From NCBI RefSeq assembly GCF_025515305.1, contig NZ_JAOPHT010000007.1, positions 1 through 64,000 of the forward strand: DNA of 64,000 nucleotides. The letters are read 5' to 3'. The notes beneath the pieces were generated by a model that was not told the origin of the DNA, searched no databases, and worked only from the letters and a program-made list of their open reading frames with translations. Each line of letters begins with the position of its first letter. Within the stretch, counting starts at the first letter, position 1. The DNA is from Roseicyclus sediminis (lineage in GTDB: Bacteria; Pseudomonadota; Alphaproteobacteria; Rhodobacterales; Rhodobacteraceae). Both the position numbers and the translations under genes were made by a program. Positions 26,106-34,207 of the stretch are shown here, piece by piece.

Positions 26106-27077
26106 TCAGTCCGACAGAACCTCGGCGAACAGCCCGCGGTCGACGTTGCCGCCCGAGATCGTGACGATCGCCGGCCCATCGTCCAGTTCCTGCCCATGGA
26201 AGAGCGCGGCGGCGAGCGCCACGGCGCCGCCCGGCTCGGCCACGACCTTGAGCCGCTCGAAGGCATGGCGCATGGCCGCGCGCACCTCCGCCTCGGTCAC
26301 AACGATCCCCGGCCCGCACAGGCGGGACATGATCGGGAAGGTGATATTCCCCGGCGCGGGCGTCAGGATCGCGTCGCAGAAACCCGCCTCGGGTCCGTTG
26401 TTCCGGACGATCCCGCCCGAGGCGAGCGACCGCGCGGTATCGTCGAAGCCCTCGGGCTCAACCGGCCGCACGACCATTCCGGGCGCCCGCGCCTCGAGCG
26501 CCAGCGCGATGCCCGCGGTCAGGCCTCCGCCGCCGCAACAGGTCAGCACGGTCGCCTGCGTCACCCCCTCCTCCGCCGCCTGCTCGGCAATCTCCAGCCC
26601 GCAGGTCCCCTGCCCGGCAATCACCAGCGGTTCGTCGAACGGCTTGATGAGCGTAAGGCCCCGTTCCGCCTCGAGCCGCGCGCCGATCGCGTTGCGGTCC
26701 TCGCCGCCCGCACGGTCGTAGAGCACGACATCGGCGCCCATGGCGCGTGTGTTCTCGATCTTCAGGCGCGGCGCATCGGCCGGCATGATGATGGTGGCGG
26801 GCACGCCGTGCAGCTCGGCCGCGCGCGCCACGCCCTGCGCGTGGTTGCCCGACGAGAAGGCGAGCACGCCCCGCGCCCGCACCTCCGGCGACAGCGCCGA
26901 GACCGCCGACCAGCCGCCGCGGAACTTGAAGCTGCCGGTGTGCTGCAACGCTTCGCATTTCGCGAAGACCCGCCGCCCGGCGATAGCGTCGAGGAAAGGC
27001 GAGGACAGCAGGGCCGTGCGCCGGACAACCCCTTGCGCCCGCTCCGCCGCGGCCTCGATCATGGAAATGTCGGTCAT
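26106..27077 (-). CDS. PLP-dependent threonine/serine dehydratase family protein
   Basis: A 323-residue fold-type II PLP enzyme. The PLP lysine is in HTGSFKFRGG, the substrate loop is FSSGNHAQGVARAA, and the phosphate-binding glycine loop is CCGGGGLTAGIALA. The lack of a C-terminal ACT domain and the short length place it with catabolic threonine dehydratases, serine racemases or hydroxyaspartate dehydratases. Its start overlaps the stop of the alpha/beta hydrolase gene (ATGA). It is the last gene of the haloacid dehalogenase > hydrolase > dehydratase operon. Confidence 0.87.
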   Translation of the reverse strand: MTDISMIEAAAERAQGVVRRTALLSSPFLDAIAGRRVFAKCEALQHTGSFKFRGGWSAVSALSPEVRARGVLAFSSGNHAQGVARAAELHGVPATIIMPADAPRLKIENTRAMGADVVLYDRAGGEDRNAIGARLEAERGLTLIKPFDEPLVIAGQGTCGLEIAEQAAEEGVTQATVLTCCGGGGLTAGIALALEARAPGMVVRPVEPEGFDDTARSLASGGIVRNNGPEAGFCDAILTPAPGNITFPIMSRLCGPGIVVTEAEVRAAMRHAFERLKVVAEPGGAVALAAALFHGQELDDGPAIVTISGGNVDRGLFAEVLSD

Positions 27078-27907
27078 GCCACCTGCTCCAGCACCGCGGC
27101 GATCACCGCCTTTGCCTCCGGTTCGTCGAGGAAGGGAACGTGGCCCCGGTCCGGCACCTCGGCATAGGCCATGTCGGGCCTGCGCCGCCGCATCTCGGCG
27201 GTGGTCTCCACGGACAGAAGGTTGGAATTCGCGCCCCGGACAAGACCCAGCGGAAGCCCCTCGAAGGCATCGAAGAGCGGCCAGAGATCGGGCGCTTTCG
27301 CCCCCGGCTCGAAGGCCGGCGCCACGGCCTCGCGCAGGCGGGGATCGTAGCGCAGGTGCAACCGCCCCCCCTCCTCGCGGTAGAGGCGGCGGGCGAAGTC
27401 GTCCCAGGTCGCGGGCGGCACCTTGTCGAAGACGCCCGCGTAGAAGGCGGGGAAGACCGCCGCGACCTCCGCGAGGCTGCGCGCCGAGGGCGGGCGTCCG
27501 ATGAAGTCCATGATCGCGTTCAGCCCTTCCTGCATGATGTCTGGCCCGATATCGTTCAGGATCACGCCCGAAAGCCGGTCCTTCGCCGTCGCCGCAAGGA
27601 TCATGGCGACGATACCGCCGCGCGACGTGCCGAGGATCGTGACCTTCGGGAGCCCGAGATGATCGAGGAGCGTCAGGACATCCTGCGCCTCGACCGGCAC
27701 CTGGTAGGTGGCGGGGTCGGCGAAGTCCGACGCCCCGCGCCCCCGGAAATCCATGCGGATGACCTGCGCGCGGTCTGCGAAGGCCTCCACCACCGGTTCG
27801 AAGTCGTCCATGTTCCGCGTCAGCCCCGGCAGGCAGAGGAGCGGCGTGCCCTCGCCCGTCACGTCATAGGCCAGTTTCACGCCATCGGCGGCGGTCACGT
27901 GCTGCAT
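27074..27907 (-). CDS. Alpha/beta hydrolase
   Basis: 277 residues with the alpha/beta hydrolase fold. The nucleophile elbow is ILGTSRGGIVAM, the oxyanion region LLCLPGLTRNMDDF, the strand motif VIRMDFRGRGASD and the catalytic histidine in PDRGHVPFLDEPEA. The substrate is unknown; epoxide hydrolase, esterase or haloperoxidase-like activities are all possible. It is coupled on both sides: its ATG overlaps the haloacid dehalogenase stop (TGATG) and its stop overlaps the dehydratase start. Confidence 0.87.
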   Translation of the reverse strand: MQHVTAADGVKLAYDVTGEGTPLLCLPGLTRNMDDFEPVVEAFADRAQVIRMDFRGRGASDFADPATYQVPVEAQDVLTLLDHLGLPKVTILGTSRGGIVAMILAATAKDRLSGVILNDIGPDIMQEGLNAIMDFIGRPPSARSLAEVAAVFPAFYAGVFDKVPPATWDDFARRLYREEGGRLHLRYDPRLREAVAPAFEPGAKAPDLWPLFDAFEGLPLGLVRGANSNLLSVETTAEMRRRRPDMAYAEVPDRGHVPFLDEPEAKAVIAAVLEQVA

Positions 27908-28596
27908 CAGTCGATCCCCAGAAGTGCCGGTATGCCGGTCAGGTCCCTCGCCACGTGCCCGGGCCGCCCCGGCAGGCGGTCCACGGGGTCCCCCGCCCGG
28001 TTCACCCAGAGCGTCCGGAACCCGTAGGACGCGGCCGAGGCGGCGTCCCAGCCGTTTGAGGAAACGAAGAGAACGTCGGAAGGCTCGCAGGAAAACCTTT
28101 TGCCCACGAGGTCGTAGACGGCGCGCGCCGGCTTGAAGATGCCCACGTCCTCGACCGACAGCACGTCATCGAGCATCGGGCCGAGCCCCGCGCTCCCGAC
28201 CGCGCCATGGAGCATGTCGGGACTGCCGTTCGAGAGGATCGCAGTGGCAAGCCCGGCGGACTTGAGCCGCGACAGCATGGCGGGAACCTCCGGATAGGCC
28301 GCCAGCCGCCAGTAGAGCCCCAGGAGCGCCTCGCGCAGGTCCGGGTCCGGCACGCCCGCGCGCTCCAGCGCCCAGTCGAGCCCATCCTGCGTCACCTGCC
28401 AGAAATCGCAATGCTCCCCGGTCACGGCACGCAGCCACGAATACTGAAGCTGCTTCAGCCGCCAGTCGGACGCCACCTGCTGCCAGACCTCCGCGAAGGC
28501 CTCGCGGCCCGGCTCCCCGGCCAAATCCCGCGCCGCCGCCGACACGTCGAAAAGCGTGCCGTAGGCGTCGAAAACGCAAACCCCGATCCCCTGCAT
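27907..28596 (-). CDS. L-2-haloacid dehalogenase (type II) family HAD hydrolase
   Basis: A 229-residue HAD protein. The nucleophile Asp10 is in CVFDAYGTLFD, motif II is ILSNGSPDML, the motif III Lys is in IFKPARAVY, and the VSSNGWDAASAASYGFRT block is typical of type II L-2-haloacid dehalogenases. These convert L-2-haloalkanoates into D-2-hydroxy acids with inversion. Start ATG 28596 has GGGGAGC upstream; an earlier in-frame start is poorly supported. First gene of a three-gene coupled operon with an alpha/beta hydrolase and a PLP dehydratase. Confidence 0.88.
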   Translation of the reverse strand: MQGIGVCVFDAYGTLFDVSAAARDLAGEPGREAFAEVWQQVASDWRLKQLQYSWLRAVTGEHCDFWQVTQDGLDWALERAGVPDPDLREALLGLYWRLAAYPEVPAMLSRLKSAGLATAILSNGSPDMLHGAVGSAGLGPMLDDVLSVEDVGIFKPARAVYDLVGKRFSCEPSDVLFVSSNGWDAASAASYGFRTLWVNRAGDPVDRLPGRPGHVARDLTGIPALLGID

Positions 28597-28771
28597 CCCG
28601 TGCTCCCCGCCGTTCGCCGGGACCTTGGCACAGGCTTTCGTCCGCGACAATTCGCAACCCGGGGTTCAAATGCCCGGCCCTTGGGCTTATGCTTTACACA
28701 TCGACACGCGGCAGTCGCGCGCAACACCGCGCCCCCGTGAAATCCACCCCCCTACCGAAAGACGATACCCC

Positions 28772-29200
28772 ATGACCCAGGCCAAGCCGGGCACGACCGT
28801 GTCCATCCATTACACCGGCACTCTGGACGACGGTTCCACCTTCGACAGTTCGGCAGGGCGCGAGCCGCTGACCTTCAAGATGGGTGAGGGCCAGATCATC
28901 CCGGGCCTCGAATCCGCCCTGTCCGGCATGTCGGTGGGCGACCAGAAGACCGTCACCATCCCCTCCGAGGAAGCCTACGGCCCGCATCGGCCGGAAGCGA
29001 TCCAGCAGGTCCCGCGCGAGGCGGTGCCCGATCACATTCCGCTCGACCTCGGCACGCAGCTGCAGGTGCAGACGCCCGATGGCCGCGCCCTGCCCGTCGT
29101 GGTGACCGAGGTGACCGATGAGCAGGTGACGCTGGATGCGAACCACCCGCTGGCCGGCAAGGACCTGACCTTCGCCGTGGAACTCGTGGCGGTGGACTGA
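28772..29200 (+). CDS. FKBP-type peptidyl-prolyl isomerase, SlyD/FkpB-like
   Basis: A 142-residue FKBP. The start PGTTVSIHYTGTLDDGSTFDSS, the active-site segment GEGQIIPGLESALSGM and the inserted-flap domain (PSEEAYGPHRPEAIQQVPRE) are SlyD-like, ending NHPLAGKDLTFAVELV. The His/Cys-rich metal-binding tail of enterobacterial SlyD is missing. It acts as a prolyl isomerase/chaperone in the cytoplasm, since no signal peptide is visible. Start ATG 28772 fits the start of the family domain. Confidence 0.92.
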   Translation: MTQAKPGTTVSIHYTGTLDDGSTFDSSAGREPLTFKMGEGQIIPGLESALSGMSVGDQKTVTIPSEEAYGPHRPEAIQQVPREAVPDHIPLDLGTQLQVQTPDGRALPVVVTEVTDEQVTLDANHPLAGKDLTFAVELVAVD

Positions 29201-29273
29201 CACAAGGCCCCCTGCGCTGGATCAAGGCGCAGGGGTGCGTTTCGTGATGCCTTCCTGCCAGGGAGACAGCATC

Positions 29274-29879
29274 ATGACCGATACCATCGAACGACTGAGG
29301 TCGCGGCTGCACGACGCGCGCGAAGCGCTGGAGGCAGAGATAGACGCCAGGCGCGCGCGCTTCCGCTACCGCCTGCGCGGACGACGGGTGGAGTTCGGTC
29401 CGGAGGTGCGCGAGGCGCACCGCGCGGCCCGCGAGAGCCTGCGCAGCTTTCTCGCCCGAACCCGGCTGCTGGTCGTGCTGAGCGCGCCGTTTATCTACGC
29501 GCTGATCCTGCCGCTCGTGCTTCTCGACATATTCGTGTCGCTCTACCAGGCCGTCTGTTTCCCGGTCTACGGGATCGCGAAGGTCGCCCGCCACGACCAC
29601 ATCGCCATAGATCGCCACCACCTTGCCTATCTCAACGGCCTTCAGAAGCTCAATTGCGTCTATTGCGGCTATGCCAATGGCGTGCTGTCGCTGGCGCGCG
29701 AGGTGGCGTCCCGGACCGAGGCCTACTGGTGCCCGATCAAGCACGCCCGCCGCGTGGCGGACCCGCACGACCGGATGCCGGGTTTCGCGGATTACGGCGA
29801 TGCGGAGGGGTTCAGGCAAGAGACCGCACCGGAAGGCCAGGCCCGCGCGGGCCCCGCGACGCCGTCGGACGGGTCCTGA
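29274..29879 (+). CDS. Conserved membrane protein with YCGYANG/WCPIKH motif
   Basis: 201 residues. An N-terminal basic, helical segment (1-60) precedes two hydrophobic helices at about 62-95 (LLVVLSAPFIYALILPLVLL and the next). A conserved cytoplasmic-looking region contains LNCVYCGYANG and TEAYWCPIKHARR. The C-x-x-C plus a later Cys-Pro-x-x-x-His suggest a metal site. I recognise the motif from hypothetical proteins found in many proteobacteria but know no function. Start ATG 29274 has AGGGAGA upstream. Confidence 0.78.
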   Translation: MTDTIERLRSRLHDAREALEAEIDARRARFRYRLRGRRVEFGPEVREAHRAARESLRSFLARTRLLVVLSAPFIYALILPLVLLDIFVSLYQAVCFPVYGIAKVARHDHIAIDRHHLAYLNGLQKLNCVYCGYANGVLSLAREVASRTEAYWCPIKHARRVADPHDRMPGFADYGDAEGFRQETAPEGQARAGPATPSDGS

Positions 29880-29885
29880 CCTCGG

Positions 29886-30647
29886 TCACGCTCCGACCTT
29901 GACCGGGATATCGAGCTGGGCCAGCACGTCGTCGAGATAGGTCTTGCTGATCGGAAGCTCGCGCCCGTCCGACAGGACGGCAACCGGCTTCTTCGCGCTT
30001 CCGGCCACGGCTTCGAGGTGCTTCAGGGCAATCCAGTGCGACCTGTGAATGCGCAAGCCCGGAAGCCCCTCAAGCTCGGCCATGGCGTCGGAGAGCCGGA
30101 TCAGGACCAGGTGCTTGCCTCGCGGGGTCGTCACCTCGGCATAGTGGTCCATCATGCTGATCGAGACGATGTCGTGCACCTCGCCTGGCGGAAGACGCTT
30201 GTTGAAGGCGGTGGCGACGACGGCCGGCCCTGCCGTCGGCCGGTCCACTGCAACCTCCCGGTACTCGAAAAGGCAGGCGATCCAACCGATGGAGGCGACC
30301 TGAAACCACAGGTATGGGAAAGCATCGGCGCCCATCGTCGGCTCAACCATCACGCGAAAGACAAAGATGACGACCGCGACGCCGGGAACAGCCGCAAGCA
30401 TTGCTGCGAACCCAAGCCGCACCGCGCGCGGAAACCGCGCAAGGGACGGCGCGGGAAGCGCGATGGAGACCGAGGTGTGCATCATGAGGCCGATCGCCGA
30501 CATGATGACCGCCCAGAACACAACGCGCGACCACAACGAAAGTCCTTCATAGGTTCCGAAAGGCCCGAATGCCGCGAAACCGGCGACCAGGACGACGAAG
30601 ACGAGGATCTTGCGCTCGGTCACGAGCGAGAGGAAATTTTCACGCAT
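29886..30647 (-). CDS. Membrane-anchored LytTR DNA-binding regulator
   Basis: 253 residues. Four hydrophobic helices (about residues 12-28, 38-58, 72-93 and 103-122) are followed by a LytTR DNA-binding domain at about 155-250 (VHDIVSISMMDHYAEVTTPRGKHLVL, GLRIHRSHWIALKHLEA, LPISKTYLDDVLAQL). LytTR domains bind repeated sites through beta-strands. A membrane sensor fused directly to LytTR implies one-component signalling. The start ATG 30647 lies inside a perfect palindrome, and no ribosome-binding site is visible, so a leaderless or regulated start is possible. It is divergent from an XRE-family regulator. Confidence 0.87.
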   Translation of the reverse strand: MRENFLSLVTERKILVFVVLVAGFAAFGPFGTYEGLSLWSRVVFWAVIMSAIGLMMHTSVSIALPAPSLARFPRAVRLGFAAMLAAVPGVAVVIFVFRVMVEPTMGADAFPYLWFQVASIGWIACLFEYREVAVDRPTAGPAVVATAFNKRLPPGEVHDIVSISMMDHYAEVTTPRGKHLVLIRLSDAMAELEGLPGLRIHRSHWIALKHLEAVAGSAKKPVAVLSDGRELPISKTYLDDVLAQLDIPVKVGA

Positions 30648-30716
30648 CGTGAAAAGTCCGGGTAGTGGATTTAGCGAATTATTTTCAAGTTTCACGAAAA
30701 CACGCTTGTTTTCAAG
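30637..30716. promoter_or_regulatory. Palindrome and direct repeats between LytTR and XRE genes
   Basis: TTTTCACG-CAT-CGTGAAAA (30637-30655) is a perfect 8+8 inverted repeat that contains the LytTR start codon. Further related sequences are TTTCACGAAAA (30690-30700) and two direct copies of TTTTCAAG (ATTTTCAAG at 30681-30689 and GTTTTCAAG at 30708-30716), 27 bases apart. The region is clearly more AT-rich than its surroundings, as expected for a promoter with operator sites. It is probably a binding site for one of the two divergent regulators. Confidence 0.55.
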
Positions 30717-30800
30717 AGGCTTGGGGTCGGCACTTCCTATCGCGGCGGAGGTCCGGGGCATGAGAGGAACTCCGGACGCCACGGTCTGGAGGACGGCGAG

Positions 30801-31289
30801 ATGTGGAACGAACGGCGTTTCGAAGAACGGCATCGCATCGCGCGCCGGCTGCGCAAGCTGCGTCTGGAACGGGGACTGACACAAACGGAACTGTGCGCCC
30901 GGCTCGGATATGCGCACCCGTCCTCGATCTCGAGTATCGAGAAAGGGCGTCGGCCGGTATACAGGAGTGACCTGCTACGCTTCGCCGAGGCGCTCGATTG
31001 CGATCTCGACGATCTTCTCGGCGCGCCCGGTCGCAGGCTGAAGGGTTATCCCCTCGAGCGTGCGGTTCGCATGATGGGGATCGCGCTCATGCTTCTCGGC
31101 ACCCAAGCGGGCTTCGGCACCGCGTTGGCCGAGGAAGCCGTGCTCGAGCTTGGCCCCGCTGACGGGGTGTCGGGGCTTGCGGAAGGAACGGATGGCGATC
31201 GCGGACGCCCACCGGGCCTCAGAATCCCCATCGAGAGCGACAATTGCGATGCACCGCCCACACGGCCCGGTCTGAACGTAGGAAGCTGA
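30801..31289 (+). CDS. XRE-family helix-turn-helix protein with C-terminal hydrophobic segment
   Basis: 162 residues. An XRE/Cro-C1 HTH occupies about residues 12-68 (IARRLRKLRLERGLTQTELC, SSISSIEKGRRPVYRSDLLR). After it comes a hydrophobic stretch (RMMGIALMLLGTQAGFGTAL, about 89-109) that could be a transmembrane helix or a signal-like segment, then a polar tail of 50 residues. If membrane-inserted, the tail would be periplasmic, giving a minimal one-component sensor. Start ATG 30801 has GGAGG 8 bases upstream. It is divergent from the LytTR regulator. Confidence 0.82.
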   Translation: MWNERRFEERHRIARRLRKLRLERGLTQTELCARLGYAHPSSISSIEKGRRPVYRSDLLRFAEALDCDLDDLLGAPGRRLKGYPLERAVRMMGIALMLLGTQAGFGTALAEEAVLELGPADGVSGLAEGTDGDRGRPPGLRIPIESDNCDAPPTRPGLNVGS

Positions 31290-31313
31290 GCGCCTGCCCG
31301 CACGCAGGGAAGC

Positions 31314-32102
31314 TCACAGGTTCTCCGGCTGCAACATCCCCAGCACGTGGTAGCCGCCGTCGACGGTGATGATCTCGCCCGTCGTGCAGGCCCCGTAATC
31401 GGACGCGAGGTAGACGGCTGTCCCGCCGATCGCCTCGAGCGTGGCGTTGGCGCGGAGCGGTGCATTGGCCTCGGTCGTCTTGAAGGTCTTCCGCGCGCCA
31501 CCGATGGCGGCACCCGCGAGCGTCTTCATCGGGCCGGGCGAGATCGCGTTGACCCGGATCTTCTGCGGCCCGAGGTCATTGGCGAGGTAGCGGACGGAGC
31601 TTTCCAGCGCCGCCTTGGCCACGCCCATGACGTTGTAGAACGGCGTCACGCGGTTCGACCCCTGGTAGGTCAGGGTCAGGAGCGTGCCGCCATCGGGCAT
31701 GAGCTCGGAGGCGCGGCGGGCCACGTCGATGAAGGAATAGCACGAGATCGTCAGCGAATTGCGGAAGTTCTCGCGGCTGGTGTTGATGAAACGGCCCGTC
31801 AGCTCCGTCTTGTCGGAGAAGGCGATGGCGTGGACGACGAAGTCCAGGCTGCCCCATTCGGACGACAGTTTCGCGAAACAGGCGTCCATCGAGGCGTCGT
31901 CCATCACGTCCACGTCCACCAGGAGCGTCGAGCCGAGAGAGGCGGCCAGGGGCTCCACCCGCTTGCCGAAGGCCTCGCCCTGGTATGAGAAGGCAAGTTC
32001 CGCGCCCTCGGCGTGAAGCGCCTTCGCGATGCCCCAGGCGATCGACCGGTCATTGGCGACCCCCATGACAAGCCCGCGCTTGCCCTTCATCAATCCGCTC
32101 AT
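31314..32102 (-). CDS. fabI: Enoyl-[acyl-carrier-protein] reductase (NADH)
   Basis: A 262-residue short-chain-dehydrogenase-type FabI. The cofactor motif is GVANDRSIAWGIA, and the catalytic Tyr156 and Lys163 lie in FYNVMGVAKAAL with the FabI-specific Y-x6-K spacing. The substrate-loop SPGPMKTLAGAAI is present. It performs the last reduction in each round of fatty-acid elongation and is the triclosan target in other bacteria. It lies 9 bases after the fabB stop, third in the fabA-fabB-fabI operon. Confidence 0.96.
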   Translation of the reverse strand: MSGLMKGKRGLVMGVANDRSIAWGIAKALHAEGAELAFSYQGEAFGKRVEPLAASLGSTLLVDVDVMDDASMDACFAKLSSEWGSLDFVVHAIAFSDKTELTGRFINTSRENFRNSLTISCYSFIDVARRASELMPDGGTLLTLTYQGSNRVTPFYNVMGVAKAALESSVRYLANDLGPQKIRVNAISPGPMKTLAGAAIGGARKTFKTTEANAPLRANATLEAIGGTAVYLASDYGACTTGEIITVDGGYHVLGMLQPENL

Positions 32103-32111
32103 GCTGCTGCC

Positions 32112-33341
32112 TCACCCATCGTAGCGGGAGAGGAGCATCGAGCCGTTCGTGCCCCCGAACCCGAAGGAATTCGTCATCACCGTGTCGAGCCCGGCGTTCT
32201 CGACCAGCACGGTCGCGATCTCGTCCGGCTTCAGCGCCGGATCCAGCGTCTCGACGTTGATCGAGGGCGCGATGAAATCGTCCTTCAGCATCAGGAGGCA
32301 GAAGATCGCCTCGAGCGCGCCGGCGGCGCCCTGCGCATGGCCGGTCATGGATTTGGTGGAGCTGACGGGCGGCGTCGTGCCGTCGCCGAAGACGCGGCGC
32401 ACGGCCTCGACCTCGCCCACGTCTCCGACGGGCGTGGAGGTGCCGTGGGCGTTGATGTAGCTGACGCGCCGCCCCTCGGGCAGGGTCCGGAGCGCGCCGC
32501 GCATCGCCCGTTCGCCCCCCTCGCCCGAAGGCGCGACCATGTCGGCCCCGTCGGAGGTGGCGGCGAAGCCCGTGACCTCGGCGTAGATCGTGGCGCCGCG
32601 GGCCAGCGCGCGCTCTAGCGGCTCCAGCACGACCATGGCGCCGCCGCCGGAGATGACGAAGCCGTCGCGCCCCGCATCGAAGGCGCGCGAGGCCTTCTCG
32701 GGCGTATCGTTGTATTTCGAGGACATCGCGCCCATCGCGTCGAAGAGGCACGAAAGCGTCCAGTCGAGCTCCTCGCCGCCGCCGGCGAACATGATGTCCT
32801 GCGCCCCCAGCGCCACCTGCTGCGCGGCCATGCCGATGCAATGCAGCGAGGTCGAGCAGGCCGAGGTGATGGAAAAGTTCATCCCCTTGATCCGGTAGGC
32901 CGTGGCGAGGTTCGCGCTGACGGTGGAGGACATGCACTTGGGCACCGCGAAGGGGCCGATCCGCTTGGTCGAGCCGGTATTCAGAACCGTCTGGTGGGCC
33001 GCCAGCATGGCCGAGGTGGAGGGGCCGCCCGAGCCCGCGATCAGCCCCGTCATCGGGTTCACGACGTCATCCTCGGAGAGGCCCGCATCGGCAATGGCCT
33101 GCCCCATGGCGATGTGGGAATAGGCGGCCCCGGGCCCCATGAAGCGCAAGGTCCGCTTGTCGACATGCTCGGCCACGTCGATGTCGACCGCGCCCGCGAT
33201 CTGGCTGCGGAAGCCGTGCTCGGCCATGGCCGCATTGGCGGTGATGCCGGACCGGCCCGCCCTCAACGATGCGATCACTTCCTCTGCGTTTGTGCCAATA
33301 CTGGAAACAATGCCCAGTCCGGTGACGACGACACGGCGCAT
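32112..33341 (-). CDS. fabB: 3-oxoacyl-[acyl-carrier-protein] synthase I
   Basis: A 409-residue KAS I. The active-site Cys162 is in SITSACSTSLHC, and the histidines are in NAHGTSTPVGD and TGHAQGAAGALEA. The closing GFGGTNGSMLLSRY is typical. Position next to fabA supports FabB rather than FabF; a separate fabF is at 43.8-45.1 kb. FabB is needed to elongate cis-3-decenoyl-ACP made by FabA in anaerobic-type unsaturated fatty-acid synthesis. A fragment of the dispersed repeat lies in the 148-base gap to fabA. Confidence 0.95.
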   Translation of the reverse strand: MRRVVVTGLGIVSSIGTNAEEVIASLRAGRSGITANAAMAEHGFRSQIAGAVDIDVAEHVDKRTLRFMGPGAAYSHIAMGQAIADAGLSEDDVVNPMTGLIAGSGGPSTSAMLAAHQTVLNTGSTKRIGPFAVPKCMSSTVSANLATAYRIKGMNFSITSACSTSLHCIGMAAQQVALGAQDIMFAGGGEELDWTLSCLFDAMGAMSSKYNDTPEKASRAFDAGRDGFVISGGGAMVVLEPLERALARGATIYAEVTGFAATSDGADMVAPSGEGGERAMRGALRTLPEGRRVSYINAHGTSTPVGDVGEVEAVRRVFGDGTTPPVSSTKSMTGHAQGAAGALEAIFCLLMLKDDFIAPSINVETLDPALKPDEIATVLVENAGLDTVMTNSFGFGGTNGSMLLSRYDG

Positions 33342-33449
33342 GCGGCCTCCCTTGGATTATCCTTGCCTGTCTATGGCAAAGGGGGGAACGCGTGCAAGCC
33401 GCGCGGCACGCGGCGACCGGACGCCTGCCGGGGCGGCCGGGGCGGAATG

Positions 33450-33471
33450 CGTATTTGGAGAAAGATGAAGG
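33450..33471 (-). repeat. Fragment of the dispersed intergenic repeat
   Basis: In reverse orientation this reads CTTCATCTTTCTCCAAATAC, matching the first part of the element at 6525-6611 but without its hairpin. It lies just after the fabA stop codon. Confidence 0.5.
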
Positions 33472-33489
33472 CGGGGAAAGCCCGGCGCC

Positions 33490-33999
33490 TCAGCTTTCGC
33501 TGAGCGCGACCTTCATGTCCTTGACCTGGTAGATCGTCTCGCCGTCCGCCTCGACCCGGCCGTCGGCGACGCCCATCGTCAGGCGGCGGGTCTGCACGGC
33601 CTTGGTGAAGTCCACGTAGTAGGTCAGCATCTTGCGGTCGGGCCGAACCATGCCGGTGAGTTTCACCTCGCCCACGCCGAGGGCATAGCCCCGCCCCGTC
33701 CAGCCGCGCCAGCCGAGGTTGAAACCCGTCAGCTGCCACAGACCGTCGAGGCCGAGGCAGCCGGGCATGATCGGGTTTCCGGGGAAGTGGCACGAGAAGA
33801 ACCAGAGATCCGGCGTGATGTCGAATTCGGCCACGACATGGCCCTTGCCATGGCTCCCGCCATCGCCGGAGATGTCGGTGATCCGGTCCATCATGAGCAT
33901 CGGCGGCTCGGGAAGCTGCGCATTGCCGGGGCCGAACAGCTCGCCGCGCGCGCATTTGAGCAGATCGTCCCTGTCGAATGACGTCGGATAATTCGCCAT
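33490..33999 (-). CDS. fabA: 3-hydroxydecanoyl-[acyl-carrier-protein] dehydratase/isomerase
   Basis: A 169-residue hot-dog-fold enzyme. The catalytic His71 and Asp85 lie in [14 protein letters not shown] and [13 protein letters not shown], as in E. coli FabA. The start [14 protein letters not shown] is typical for the family. It dehydrates 3-hydroxydecanoyl-ACP and isomerises the product to the cis-3 form, the branch point to unsaturated fatty acids. First gene of the fabA-fabB-fabI operon; divergent from irr with a 208-base shared control region. Confidence 0.96.
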   Translation of the reverse strand: MANYPTSFDRDDLLKCARGELFGPGNAQLPEPPMLMMDRITDISGDGGSHGKGHVVAEFDITPDLWFFSCHFPGNPIMPGCLGLDGLWQLTGFNLGWRGWTGRGYALGVGEVKLTGMVRPDRKMLTYYVDFTKAVQTRRLTMGVADGRVEADGETIYQVKDMKVALSES

Positions 34000-34148
34000 G
34001 CCTGCCGCCCTCGCCTTTTTATCCCCCCGGCCCGGTCGCCTCCCCGGGACGAGGTCCCGGCCACGTCGGACCCGCATAGGGTCGTCTAGCACCACGCCGG
34101 AACGGCTGGCAAGGGCGAGGCGGCCCGGACGGGCGGCGCGCTTTGCAA

Positions 34149-34178
34149 TTGAAAACCACCCCTGTTGCGCCCTATATA
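34149..34178 (+). promoter_or_regulatory. Candidate irr promoter
   Basis: TTGAAA (34149-34154) and TATATA (34173-34178) are separated by 18 bases, in an AT-rich stretch 30 bases upstream of the irr start. No clear Irr box (TTTAGAA-type palindrome) is visible, so autoregulation cannot be claimed from this region. Confidence 0.5.
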
Positions 34179-34207
34179 TCGCAAGGTACTCAGGGAAAGC
34201 ATTCTCC

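Noticed and set aside
28655-28690. CCGGGGTTCAAATGCCCGG, like a tRNA T-arm
   Set aside because: No matching acceptor, D or anticodon arms around it; it lies in the FKBP upstream region.
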